Of a stretch of 64,000 nt of DNA, positions 48,031 through 60,470 are shown one piece after another (the first letter of the stretch is position 1; each line of letters starts with the position of its first letter). Location of the stretch: the NCBI RefSeq assembly GCF_019578655.1, contig NC_063262.1, forward strand, positions 2,363,582 through 2,427,581. Direction: 5' to 3'. The notes beneath the pieces are model-generated. The model did not search any database and was not told where the DNA came from. It saw only the letters and a program-made list of their open reading frames with translations. A program made the translations under genes and the position numbers. This stretch comes from Ricinus communis. Lineage: Eukaryota; Streptophyta; Magnoliopsida; Malpighiales; Euphorbiaceae.

Positions 48031-50838
48031 ATGCATCTTTCACTGTGGAAGCCTATATCTCATTGTGCTGCTCTAATCTTGGACAAGAAGAGCAGGAAAA
48101 AAGATGGGTCAGAACCTAATCTTGAAATCAAGAAAAACCCATCTATTCTTAGGAAATTGCAAGAACACAAGCTTAGGGAGGCTCTTGAAGAAGCATCTGA
48201 AGATGGGTCTCTGTTCAAATCTCAGGATATGGAGTCTGAGTCACTTGGAAACCAAGATGAGAGCCTTGGGAGATCAAGATCCCTAGCAAGACTCCATGCC
48301 CAGCGTGAATTCTTGCGGGCCACTGCCTTAGCAGCAGAGCGCATATTTGAGTCAGAAGATTCCATTCCTGACCTCCATGAAGCATTCTCAAAATTCCTAA
48401 CAATGTACCCGAAGTACCAGTCTTCAGAGAGGATTGATCAGCTAAGGTCGGATGAGTATGCACATTTGTGTCCAAAGGTATGCCTTGATTACTGCGGATT
48501 TGGGCTTTTTTCGTATCTTCAGACTTTGCATTATTGGGAGTCTTCTACATTTAGCTTATCTGAGATAACTGCAAATTTGAGTAATCATGCTCTTTATGGT
48601 GGTGCTGAGAAAGGCACGGTGGAATATGATATAAAGACCAGAATTATGGATTATTTGAACATCCCTGAGCATGAGTATGGCCTTGTTTTTACTGTGAGCA
48701 GAGGGTCTGCATTTAAATTGCTAGCAGAATCATACCCTTTTCATACCAATAAGAAGTTGTTGACTATGTTTGATTATGAGAGCCAATCTGTGAATTGGAT
48801 GGCTCAAAGTGCCAAAGAAAAAGGTGCAAAAGTTTATAGCGCATGGTTCAAGTGGCCTACTCTTAAACTCTGTTCCACTGATTTGAGAAAGCAAATCTCA
48901 AGTAAGAAGAGGAGAAAGAAGGATTCTGCAGTTGGTTTGTTTGTGTTTCCAGTGCAGTCAAGAGTTACTGGGGCCAAATATTCATACCAATGGATGGCAT
49001 TGGCCCAACAAAATAACTGGCATGTCTTGCTTGATGCTGGTTCATTGGGTCCCAAAGATATGGATTCATTGGGGTTATCATTGTTTCGTCCTGATTTCAT
49101 TATCACTTCATTTTACAGAGTATTTGGGTATGACCCGACTGGTTTTGGGTGTCTTCTTATCAAGAAATCTGTGATGGGAAACCTTCAGAATCAATCTGGG
49201 AGTACAGGGTCTGGAATGGTAAAGATCACACCTGAGTATCCCATGTATCTGAGCGATTCGGTGGATGATCTGGACAGACTGGTTGGTAATGATGATGATG
49301 ATGAAGTTGCTGCGAATGGTGAAACCACTTCAGAAGTTCGCCCAGGATTGCAGTTGCCTGCCTTTTCTGGTGCATTTACATCTGCTCAGGTGAGGGATGT
49401 CTTTGAGACTGAGATGGAACAGGATAATAGTTCTGATAGGGATGGGACAAGCACAATATTTGAAGAAACTGAAAGCATTTCAGTTGGGGAAGTGATGAAG
49501 AGTCCAGTCTTCAGTGAAGATGAATCATCAGACAACTCATTTTGGATTGATTTGGGTCAGTCTCCATTGGGATCAGATGCAGGTGGTCAGCACAAACAGA
49601 AATTGGCTTCTCCTCTACCACCTTTCTGGTTTTCTGGCAAGAAGAACCACAAGCGACTCTCTCCAAAACCATCATCAAAGATATATGGTAGTCCAATATA
49701 TGATAAGGGGGTAAATATGGGGCCACATGATGACAACCATGTGCTGTCATTTGATGCTGCAGTTATGTCTGTTTCGCAGGAATTGGACCGTGTTAAAGAG
49801 GTTCCTGAAGAAGAACAGTTCACAGAAACAAGCTACACTCCACGAAATAATAGAATGGGTCACATTCATGAGATAGAGGAAGAGCCTGGAACCAGCGATC
49901 CACTTTCAGCTAGTTCTCTGTCGAATTCTGCCGTAAATAGATCCCAAGCTGCTGGGCATCATAGCTTAGCGAATGGCTCAACGTCTGCAATTGGCTCAGA
50001 GATGAAAGAGAGTGCTATAAGAAGAGAAACAGAAGGTGAATTCAGGTTGTTGGGAAGAAGGGAAGGGAACAGATATGGTGGTGGTAGATTTTTTGGGTTG
50101 GAAGAGAATGAACATCCAAGCAGGGGAAGAAGGGTGTCATTTAGCATGGAGGACAACCGTAAAGAACGTTTAAGTCATGCCCTTGAACCAGGAGAGATAT
50201 CTGTAACCAGTTTAGACGACGAGGAATACACCAGTGATGGGGAATATGGCGATGGCCAAGAATGGGATAGGAGGGAACCTGAGATAATTTGCAAACATCT
50301 GGATCATGTGAATATGTTGGGTCTCAATAAAACCACTCTCAGGCTGCGATTTTTGGTCAATTGGCTTGTGACATCATTGCTTCAACTAAGGTTACCCAAT
50401 TCAGATGGGGAAGGGAGAGTCCCTCTTGTTCACATATATGGCCCAAAAATAAAATACGAAAGGGGTGCAGCTGTAGCTTTCAACGTTAGAGACAGAAACC
50501 GGGGACTTATAAACCCAGAAGTTGTTCAGAAGCTGGCTGAACGAGAAGGTATCTCTCTGGGCATCGGTTTTCTTAGTCACATAAGGATATTGGACAGCCC
50601 AAAACAGCAGCGTGGTGCTTTGAACCTTGAAGACACTACTCTGTGTAGGCCAATGGAAAATGGGCAACACAATGGAAAAAGTGGGTTCATAAGGGTTGAA
50701 GTTGTCACTGCATCTCTAGGATTTCTCACCAACTTTGAGGATGTTTACAAATTGTGGGCTTTTGTTTCCAAGTTTCTTAATCCAGCCTTTATCAAAGACG
50801 GTGGTCTGCCAACAGTTGAAGAAGGGTCAGAGACGTGA
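48031..50838 (+). CDS. PLP-transferase-fold protein, MOCOS N-terminus-like
   Basis: A single-exon gene of 935 residues; the ATG at 48031 is the first in frame. Plants have a small family of intronless proteins of this kind, annotated as PLP-dependent transferases similar to the NifS-like half of molybdenum cofactor sulfurase; their role is not established. After a basic N-terminus, residues about 130-380 show the fold: [92 protein letters not shown]. The position where MOCOS/ABA3 has the Schiff-base Lys (SFYK) is Arg363. A long acidic, Ser-rich middle (about 430-770) follows; a conserved C-terminal block runs from [15 protein letters not shown] to the end ([10 protein letters not shown]). Cofactor binding is doubtful. 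Confidence 0.9.
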   Translation: MHLSLWKPISHCAALILDKKSRKKDGSEPNLEIKKNPSILRKLQEHKLREALEEASEDGSLFKSQDMESESLGNQDESLGRSRSLARLHAQREFLRATALAAERIFESEDSIPDLHEAFSKFLTMYPKYQSSERIDQLRSDEYAHLCPKVCLDYCGFGLFSYLQTLHYWESSTFSLSEITANLSNHALYGGAEKGTVEYDIKTRIMDYLNIPEHEYGLVFTVSRGSAFKLLAESYPFHTNKKLLTMFDYESQSVNWMAQSAKEKGAKVYSAWFKWPTLKLCSTDLRKQISSKKRRKKDSAVGLFVFPVQSRVTGAKYSYQWMALAQQNNWHVLLDAGSLGPKDMDSLGLSLFRPDFIITSFYRVFGYDPTGFGCLLIKKSVMGNLQNQSGSTGSGMVKITPEYPMYLSDSVDDLDRLVGNDDDDEVAANGETTSEVRPGLQLPAFSGAFTSAQVRDVFETEMEQDNSSDRDGTSTIFEETESISVGEVMKSPVFSEDESSDNSFWIDLGQSPLGSDAGGQHKQKLASPLPPFWFSGKKNHKRLSPKPSSKIYGSPIYDKGVNMGPHDDNHVLSFDAAVMSVSQELDRVKEVPEEEQFTETSYTPRNNRMGHIHEIEEEPGTSDPLSASSLSNSAVNRSQAAGHHSLANGSTSAIGSEMKESAIRRETEGEFRLLGRREGNRYGGGRFFGLEENEHPSRGRRVSFSMEDNRKERLSHALEPGEISVTSLDDEEYTSDGEYGDGQEWDRREPEIICKHLDHVNMLGLNKTTLRLRFLVNWLVTSLLQLRLPNSDGEGRVPLVHIYGPKIKYERGAAVAFNVRDRNRGLINPEVVQKLAEREGISLGIGFLSHIRILDSPKQQRGALNLEDTTLCRPMENGQHNGKSGFIRVEVVTASLGFLTNFEDVYKLWAFVSKFLNPAFIKDGGLPTVEEGSET

Positions 50839-53391
50839 GTTTTGGGATAGCCATCAATAGCACATTTCCAGAATGAAACAGATACAGATGATTGTTGACA
50901 TGACAAGTCAATCAGAGTACAAAATCTGAGAGTCAGAGCTGAAGATCAAAAGCTAGAGAGAAAGATCGGAAGGTGTCTGTGGCCTGATTCTTTTGCTCTT
51001 CCTCGAGACTCTCTGATTCAACGGGTGAATTTGTTAATTCTTGTTTGTTTGATTTTTTTTTTCTTTTTAATTTCCCTTTCTCCTTTGTGGTTCTTGTAGT
51101 AGAGGGGTGGCATTAGAATTTGTATCATCTCGAGAAGTTATGTTGGTCTCAGAGCAGATTCATTTGAACGAGACTTGAGCAATTAACATTCTGCTTTCGG
51201 TCTATACAAAATCAAATTTTCATGCTTCTGTAAAAAGAGAAAAAAAGAACTTGACCCTATTTTGCTGTTGTAGTCTATAATACAATTCAGTCGCAGGATG
51301 ACAGTGTTTTGCTTATCTGATTGGAGATTGCATGGTTGATGAAATTGAAATTACCTTTTGTTTCCAATAAACAAGACTGTAAATTGGTTATCTAAGAACT
51401 CTGTTTTCACATGAATGTGAGAAACAACCTTGTTAATGTCAAACTTGGTTACCTAAGAATTCTGTTTTCACATGAATGTGAGAAACAACCTTGTTAATGT
51501 AAATCCTGTATTCTTTCTTCTTGTAGAGTAGTTCAGGTACAAAAACTGCTCAAAAGTGGTTGAAAATCGGCTATAAGCACTGCTCACTTGTTCTCTTAGC
51601 CAAAGTAGAGCCTCTCTGAGTTTATCTTTAGTCCTCAAACAACCCTTTTGTGTCATTACCAATTTGATGTCTAATGTTAAGAAGGAAACTCTTTGGTCTT
51701 GTAACTGACTTGGGAATTCAATTGGCCAATCTTCTTTGTCTTGGTTGAGTTTCAAGAGCTAAAGTCTCGTAATCAAATCTCATCGTAATTCCTGACATTG
51801 GATAATGTTTAATTTTCTTTTGCTGACAAATTCTAGTTCAAGACAGCTTAAATCTATTTCTTTTTTTTCCTTGACAGAAGTAGGGGAAAGGGGAGAACTC
51901 ATGCACAAGGAACAGTGATTTGATGTTAACAGGAAATAAGATATTCCCTTGAACATAATGCAACATCATCATAGACCTTAGCTATGCTAATGTGAAGGGA
52001 TTGGGGTATCTTTCCTTGCAGCAATAATCATATTTGGGCCATACCCATTGAGTTTTGTTTCCCATGATGTATAATTCTTGCTTCTCTTTCTTTAGGCAAA
52101 TCCATTATTAAGTCCCAAAATTTTAAATTTTATTCTATTGAGTACTTAAAGTTTTATTTTAATCTACTGAGTCCTTATATTTTGTTTTACTTTTACTTAT
52201 TTGGATCAAAATCTTTTCTTATTTAATGAGGTTTTTATTTGTCATATTGATGTATATGTAGTTAAAATAGAAGTACAAAAAATCAATAAAATCAAATAAA
52301 ATCAAATTTAGAAGCTTAATAATGCATTTTTTTCTTTTCTTAATGTGTTTGTTTTTAATGTTAACTTATTATGATTGTACCTGAGATACACATGCATGAA
52401 TATACCCGTAAACAGTCAATAATATCCAATTTAATATGAAAAGATAATAGTTGGAAATAAAAAGTAATTATATGTTTTGGTAAAAAGGATGGCAGATGAT
52501 ATGTTTGATAATGTTTAAATATATGAAGAATAGTTTTATTTATATACCCACTTTTTATGCATAAAATGCTGAAGATTACATACTTAAAAAAAACATGATA
52601 TATATATAGGAGAACTTGAGTGGATCCTTTTTATAAAGTCAGGTTGGCCATGGGACTGCAAATTCGTTTATGCAAGTCAGATAATGATTATGAAAACATG
52701 CTTTTCCTAGCAAAGATACAAAACAAGAGATCCCTTACACGTCATAATCAACTATTTACAAAAATGTTCAACTATTTCAAATGGGAAATCTACTGCACCA
52801 TCTAAAAGATAAGCATAAACAAATACTTTTCGAGACCTAATATGGTGGTTGATGATGATGGATAACCATTGACAAATTTCAGCCAGTTCAAGGCTTAGTA
52901 GCCTAGTTGGCTTAGAAGATGAAAATGCTATTTACATATAAACAAATATACATTAGTGAATCATGAAGCTTTATATATTTTTATCACAAGAAGATAAGGT
53001 AAGGATAGATAGTTACCATACCAAAATTATAACTTTACTTGGTGCGATAAGCAATCAGATTTATATGTACACAGAAAACCAACTTACAATTTCAAAGTGA
53101 GAAAGCAACCCATCACCAGCAAATGGAGGTCTTCTTCGTCTACAGTCTCAGTTTTTCTGTTCTGATTTTTATTGGCTGCTTTAGCAAGTTAAGCACCATA
53201 AATGGGTCACATCAGCCATTGCCCTCTTAAAATAGATTGTAATACATGAAACACCAGAACCATTATAGGTGATTCGAATCTTGAAGATTGTCCTTCGTGA
53301 AGATAAATCTTCCACGTGGCTACTTGTCATAAAGATCATATAACAGATTCAAGGATGGGATGATAGGATGGCACTAATAAGAATATTAATC
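50839..53391. other. Intergenic between PLP-fold and oligopeptidase-like genes
   Basis: The 3' UTR of the PLP-fold gene to about 51230, a 61-bp tandem duplication at 51384-51503, an AT-rich block at about 52100-52620, and the 3' flank of the oligopeptidase-like gene. The short frames in it look spurious. Confidence 0.5.
51384..51503. repeat. 61-bp tandem duplication
   Basis: Two adjacent units starting TTGGTTA(T/C)CTAAGAA at 51384 and 51445, both containing CTGTTTTCACATGAATGTGA and ACAACCTTGTTAATGT, with about two to four differences. Non-coding, in or just past the 3' flank of the PLP-fold gene. Confidence 0.9.
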
Positions 53392-56300
53392 TCATGTTTC
53401 CATCATTCTTATAAGAAATGCAGTTTCCATTGCAGACTCCTTGCACTGCAAATATCTGTTCTCCTCCACAATTTCTGTTGTTAAATTTAGCAGTATTGGA
53501 CGGCTAGGGTCATTAATAGCACGCTCTCGAACTCGCGCGACCCATTTTGCTGCTTCCCAAACCCCAAATCTGAAAGCCACCAAACATGAAGTCCATGAAC
53601 ACCCATTCATGAGAAAGATAAACCATTGATTTTGAAGATACGTAACAGGATCACCATGTCATTATCTAAATTGCTATCAGGAAAAGAATAAAAAAGTGGG
53701 CTTCTACTAATTACTGATTTCATGGATCGACAATTAAGGTCTATAGCCCATATAATAATAATAAGACATAATGCACACAGCTTACTTGCTAACATAACTA
53801 CAGATTTTCCACACTTCATTAGGGAACTGTATTCAGTGACAACAAATTGAAAAAAATTCACTTACGAATAAGCTTGAAGCTTGACTAATTTGTTCAGGTG
53901 GAGTTAACGTTTTATTTGAAGCTCATGAAAACCAAGTCAGAAAATCATATGATGTATTCATACGCATATACAAAGAAATTTAGAAGAAAGGTCACCAATC
54001 AAAGAATGGAAAATTAGAAATGAGTACCTCCACCAGAAAACAATCTTCTTTCATTTTTTAAAATTGATTAGCAGGACAGATATCTCAACATTATTTTCCA
54101 CATATGCATTGACTCATTACAAATGAATGATTTAACCTGTTATAAGATTGCCAACATAGGCATACACATGAAATAAACTCATGGCATCCATCCATTTATT
54201 ATGTATCTTAATAGATCAAGAAATAACAAATTTTCATCATCATCCATCTATGATGAAGCACACCATGATCCAACTAAAAGGGAATAAACCTCTTCTGAAT
54301 CAAATGATTCAAACCAGGAACATCATGATCACTTAAAGGAAGTTATTCATCAGGCATGAATTCAGAACAAGATTATTTATAAGATAAAAATATATAGCAT
54401 CCTTTTACGACCAAAGCAAAAGTGTCTCAAGTTGCCAAATAGAAGAAAGAACACATGACGGCAGTTAATAAGTTTCAAATTTCAAGAGAAACCTCACATG
54501 ATAAACCTATTTAAAGCTTCACAGATACTTCTCAAACATTTATTGATTGTTAGCTTTTTGACCCTTCTATTTCTCTTATCCTTCAGTTTGAAAACACAAA
54601 TCAACTTAAAGTGGTTTTCATTTCAACAATATCATACAGGTTCATGAACAGTTCATGCATGGTTTGCTGCATTTGCATTTGTGCTCAAAACTATAAGCAG
54701 CAAACAGCAAAGTATGATGAGAAATTACCGTGTGTTGAAAGATGAGGTTATCAGTACAGCAGGGTAAAGAACGTCCTTCTGAATATTGTCATATGGAGAA
54801 TATTCCCTTATGGCATGAAAGTCATCAGCCTCCCCAGGGTATCCAAACTCTTCAAAGTCAGCTGCGGTGAGTGGTAAAATTGGGTAGAGAAGAGTGTTGG
54901 TTGGATCGAGAAATGGGACCTGAAGCAGATAAGAAAATATGTAATTGACATAAAATGAGTATATAACAAAAGCTACTACACCCTCTTTTTTCCATTTTAA
55001 TTATTGAAAATGTTGGCAAAACTTCTATTATTTCAGTCCAATTAAAAATGTCAAGAAACTAAGAGAAGGAAAGATTGGTTTAACAAAAGCTGTGAACCTT
55101 CATGCGCACAGCTTAAGGAGTGAAAAATGAAAGAAACACAGAAGTAGACGTACAGATCAATGAGTACCTTCAAGACTACAGCACGAAACAAATCCGGGCA
55201 GCAATTTATGGCTGATGCAACCAAAAGTCCTCCAGCACTATATCCCCAGCCAGCAAGCTTTTTTTCTTGAACAATTTCATTTTCAACAAGGAATTTTGCA
55301 CAAGAGATATAATCTTTGATGGAATTAAGTTTCTTTGTGCGTCTACCATTATGATGCCAATTCTTACCCTGACCACCTCCACCTCTGCAAAAATACCAGT
55401 TAGTTCAGCATTGTTAAGCAGTGAATACTCAAAATGCTTTATAGATTAAAGTTTTGAATAATGGGTAAGCCAATTCATAAGAAGAACTCAAACTACTGCA
55501 TATATGTAACAGACAAGTTGAGCCAAATAAAAAACAAAGAAAAAGATGTTTCAAATAGCAGCGTGTACGAAAAACAAACCTAACATCAGCATATGCAATA
55601 ACCCAACCGCGATCAAGAAGGCTTTTCAACTCACTACGCCATCGTTTGTCAAGTAACTCACCATAAGCTCCATGCCCGTGAAGCAGTCCAGGATTTTGAT
55701 TTGCAGACTTATTTTTATGCGAAAATATAACCGTTAGAGGAACCGAAACACCATCATAAGAAGAGACGTGATAATGTTCACAAGCATAAAACTCAGAAAG
55801 GTCATTCCACAAGTTCTCATCTCCAGATTTGACTTCACTTGAATAATCAGGATTTAAGTAGTCTGAGGATTTACTGGTGATACTCGCAGAAGAGGCTGTG
55901 CCATACAAGACTTTTGTTCTTTCATAGAGCATGTTTTGTTGTTGAATGATATTCCACTTGCCGTTTGATAGATCATAATCAACTACAGCATCTGGCATCT
56001 GTAATAGTTTTGGACACACGGATTTGACTGGAGATGCAAACTTTTAATAAAACAAATGGAACAAAGACACAAAAATACTCGTAGAAAAATATCCACATGG
56101 CTCGAGTAATGGTCAAATAGAAATTTCTTTTCCTCCCTGTAACTGAAGTTTGAGAGAATATCCAGCCACATGAGATAACATATGGCAGAAATCCAGTAAA
56201 TGAAAAGCAAAGACGTGTTATACAGTCCCTGTCAACCTCAATCCTGGACACTAAAACCATATAAATTTAGCCACCAGCTGAAAGTCAACAATCTAGGACA

Positions 56301-59300
56301 AATTTAGTCATATTATTTCATAGCTAACCTAGTAAACCAAGGTCTAAATACAGTTTGGAAATCAAGAGGTAGTATGTATGGTGTTACAAGAACCAGATGT
56401 TTTAAAGAACTCGTTGAAACAGTTTCCATCTGTGTTTTCAATACCTAAATCAGTATCTGTGTATAAACTTCATCTCGTACAGCAGGATATACGTAATACG
56501 AATGTAGAATACTATAGAAGCATCCTAAAACCATTTACTGAAGTTAAGGCCAAAATAACTCATACCACTAGTGATGATATTGTAAAGCGCATGGTTGATG
56601 AGTTGTAGTCATAATTTGCTCCTGGTGAAATTTGAGAAACATGTTTTGGAAGAGGAAGAAACCTAGGTTTGAGCTCTTCCAGATTAGCACCTTTCTGCAA
56701 TAAAAAAGAAAAAAAAGAAAAAAAGAAAAAAAAAAAACTGTATCACATCAAATATTCATGAGGAAACTGTTACCGCCACTACTTAATTTAACATTTCCCA
56801 AGACATTAGTGTTTGATTTCTCACCAACCCAGCAGGTAAAGGTAGAGGAACTGAACAAAGTCTAAAGCTCCAACCTTCCCTTACAATTAGTACCAAGTGT
56901 GTATCACAGAAATCAACATCCACAATAATCAAATCTTGGTCATCTTTGAATACACTCTGCAATAAATGATGTCAATTATGTAAAGATATTGCACTACTGT
57001 GTACTACTTATTAACTAAAAAATTGTTGATATGAAGTATCCAACATCTATACATTAATGAAAATAAGAAGATAAAAAGAAGAAATGCAGCAAACACATCA
57101 CCAGAGTCAAACGACAATGAATGAAAGATCCTTGTTAGAAGTGAACCAGGAAAGGAATGATTGCATATAGGGATCTGATTAGTCCACTAACCTCCCATAA
57201 TCTTGGACTTGAAGAAGCATCAACAGGACTACAAAGAAGATAGTGATGATCAGCTAACTTGCTCTCCTTGGCGGCATCAGTGAATAAATAGAGGTATCCT
57301 TGATGATGTTCAATGATGCAATGAGCTTGAGCTTCACACTCCCAGACTAATGTCATACCAGACAATGGATCAGCTGCATTCATTAGAAAGACCTAAACTG
57401 TGGTCATGATTGTTATACCATTTTAAGTGAGATCAATTTCAGAATCTCAATGCTAGCACAAAGTATTATTCTCAAAGTAATACCTTTGAAGATGTTGAAA
57501 ATGTATTGACAGTCACAAAGTGAAAATCTTTTGTATGTCTTATGTTAATGAAAACATTGTCATTTGGTTCATCTAAAAGCAAAACATCTTCATCAGTTGA
57601 TCCAATCATGCTACAGTATAACCTGATCAAGAAAAAGAGAGAACTCTAAGTTTATTTTGTTGAGTCTGAAAAAAGGAACTTATTTCATTGAATCTAAAAA
57701 AGGAACGGACAACAAGATGAAACACATTGAATGATAGAACGAGCTCTATAGAAACTCTATTGGCCTTGACAGTGCTGGGCCACACTCATATAGTTGTTAT
57801 ATACATGGGGTTGGAACCTTACTTGCACAAACCAATTGGCTTGTGTTAGGAGCCAATCTACTCCACTTATAAGTCACTTGGATCGGCAACCAATTTGTTG
57901 AGGTTCACCAAGGATATACTTATTCAACATAGGATTCTATTTACATCTCCAACCCAGTGCACAAAGTGGTCTCTAGTTAGTGCAGGGGTAGAGGGAGGGT
58001 GGAATACATAAGTATGCAACCTTCCGCACTTCTTTTGCACAAAGGCAGTTTCCACACCTCGAGCCCATGACCAACAGGTCATCAAAGGAACAACTGTATC
58101 AATTACGCCAAGACTCGCCCTTATTGAAACGATATAAAAATCCACAAAAAACTTACCGGCAAGGCCTCTTATATTGATCAGTAACAACATAAAGCAGTGC
58201 TTGGCCATCCTTAGCCCAAGCCAAATTCGAAACCCTGTCAGCTTGAGGCTTACTACACAATGCACCAGAATTCAAATTCCTCACTGATAACCTAAACCAA
58301 TCATTTTCCTTATCGTACATAGTATATGCAAGAAACTTATGATCAGGTGACACTTCGGATAATTCTTCATAAGCATAACCTACAAAAACCAGTTCAAAAT
58401 TAAAAATAAAACAAATCCAGAAACAAAACCAAAACCAAAAGAACAATTTTTTTGCCCAAATTTAATTCACTCAAATATCAATACCTCCAAATCTCTCAGC
58501 TTCTTGATTATAATCAAGAAGTTTCTGTTCAATTTTTTTACCAGAGGTGAAATCAAACCCACTAGCAGGTAATTTATTAGAAATAAACTCTTCATTTAAA
58601 CTTAACAATCTTCTACATAGCACTGGGTATTGCTTTCCTTCTTCAACTCTTCTATAGTATAACCTGCAAAATACAAACATTAAACCAGAAAAAGAACACT
58701 CAATTCTCTTTCTTAGGTTAATTACAGTAATGTACATTTTAGTCCACACCATTCTATAATTAGCAAATTTAGTGTTTTGAGTTTGATAACACCCTACACC
58801 TCAGTCCCTGCTTATAAACTTTTATTTAAAAAAAGAAAAGATTCATTATTACCACAGCTTAGTCCCTAAAAATGTTAAAGATAACTATATTTTAATCCTA
58901 AAATGTAAATATGCTCTTCAGTCCCTATGTCTTTCTTATTAATTATTGTGAAACACTTCAGTCTCTCAAAATCATATAATTTTCGTTAAAATATAAAAAC
59001 TAAAACTAAAAGTTACTAATTGAGAAACAGCATAGAGTATAGTGCATATTATGGTAAGCTTTAGGAATTACCAAGGGCCCCAGCGAACAGGAAGTGTAGA
59101 AAGGTCAAACTGCAACCTGGAAGCCATTTCAGATTGAAGTTTACTTTGAAGCTTTTCAGTATCAGACATGACAGCTTCTGTATACTTCTCTTCTTGCTCC
59201 ATGTACACGTCCATGTGACGCATCGCCACTTTATCATTTAAGCTTGACATCCAGCTGTACGGATCCTCCCAAACGGCATCGTAGAATGTGAACGATTGCG

Positions 59301-59430
59301 GTTTTTGTGGCGGCTTTGGAGGTTTTGGTGGTGCGGGTGGTTGTGGAGCTTTCTTTGGCGCCTTATAGTGGCGGACATGGAGAGGAACACCGCCGTAGTA
59401 GCGGCGAGAGGCCGTTAGAAGGCGGCGCAT
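53392..59430 (-). CDS. Prolyl-oligopeptidase-family protein, oligopeptidase B-like
   Basis: S9A-family serine peptidase fold: beta-propeller plus C-terminal alpha/beta-hydrolase. ATG at 59430. Exon 1 (59072-59430) has an Arg-rich, possibly organellar, leader, a Pro/Lys-rich stretch, then DAVWEDPYSWMSSLND. Later exons: 58485-58663, 58157-58379, about 57485-57622, 57192-57375, 56820-56960, 56570-56700 and 55580-56010 (FYACEHYHVSSYDGVSVPLT, GHGAYGELLDKRW), then about 55170-55385, 54740-54920 and 53392-53580. The nucleophile elbow GWGYSAGG is present (Ser codon 55237-55239). The usual catalytic Asp region reads SSFNTRFGVWEAAKW and the usual His region reads LTTEIVEENRYLQ, so the Asp and His expected from bacterial oligopeptidase B are not seen. 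The fold is firm; peptidase activity is doubtful. Confidence 0.86.
57951..58122 (-). mobile_element. Au-like SINE in an intron of the oligopeptidase-like gene
   Basis: Reading down from 58122 on the minus strand it starts AGGGCGAGTCTTGGCG, close to the Au SINE head as I remember it (AGGGCGAGCCTTGGCG). A Pol III A-box-like part and a B-box-like CATGGGCTCGAGGTGTGGAA follow, then AAACTGCCTTTGTGCAAAAG. It ends in GTGCACTGGG. About 172 bases. Target-site duplications were not clear. The flanking intron DNA at 57730-57950 also looks repetitive but was not classified. Confidence 0.68.
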
Positions 59431-59899
59431 GGTTTTGGAGGGGTTTAAGGAAGCGGCGTCGTATAGTACAATAAAATAGCGTGGGTTTTGCCAGCGTGTT
59501 AAGATTTGGGTCTTTTCAAAAAAAATAAAAAATTAACTGAAGTGCTGAATTGGATAATCTTGGAATGATGTTGGGCTTCATATATATGAATTGGCCCAAT
59601 AGGTTAAATTAATATTTTCTTCACATATCTAAATTTCATCACATTTATATAAACGAATAATAATATGTTAAAGCTTAAGATATAAAAAAATTGTTTATTA
59701 AAAAGTACATCATTAATTCCGATTATTATATTTAATCTTAGAACAATAAGAAAAGAGATAAAAGAAAAATTTCTAAAAGTTTTAAGATTTCAAAAGAAAA
59801 AATAAATTATATTGCATAAGATGATAATTATCCTATTACTTTGATATTTCATATTAACTTATAATTATAAATATTGTATTTTAATTATTAATTTACTAA

Positions 59900-59947
<48 letters not shown>

Positions 59948-60470
59948 ACTAACACATTATTTCGGCCTTTGGAATTTACTGGGTTTTAGCCCATTTATTG
60001 ATCACTTCTTGTAGAGAAAATGTTTTAACCCAAACCCATGAAGTATGCACCCTTATTCTCGGCCTTCCAAGTTTGAACATCTAAAACCGAACAATTTAGA
60101 ACATTCCTGAATTCAAATTTTTAGGCCACTAAATTACACTATGCCACCTTAATTAAATTAATCCTCATGCTTTGACCTACAATAAGTGAAAAATCATTTG
60201 CGTATTGCAAAAGCAACATCCATAACTTCATAACACAGAAGAGAAATATGCAACAATGTTTGATAAACTACCCCATTTGTCTTCCCCACCAGTTAACCCT
60301 TTCCTCTTTATTCTTCCCATTAGAAAAGGTCTTACCAAATTACAACAAGCTTGCAAGTTTCACCTATGGATTCTCTCCTCTACTTTTCTGATACATAAAT
60401 ACTCAATGCTAGGGCATTTCTCTAGCATGTTTTTAGTGCCACTCCTACTAGTACTACTAGACAACTCATA
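59431..60470. other. Intergenic between divergent oligopeptidase-like and GDSL genes
   Basis: The two genes point away from each other and share this 1.0-kb interval. It holds AT-rich DNA, a long TA run and the GDSL leader. A plus frame at 60256-60471 ends at the GDSL start and is probably leader sequence. Confidence 0.5.
59905..59943. repeat. (TA)n microsatellite between two divergent promoters
   Basis: About 19 TA units, 475 bases from the oligopeptidase-like ATG and 530 from the GDSL ATG. Confidence 0.9.

Noticed and set aside
57924..58265. 113-residue minus frame
   Set aside because: It runs from a real exon into the SINE; a chance frame.
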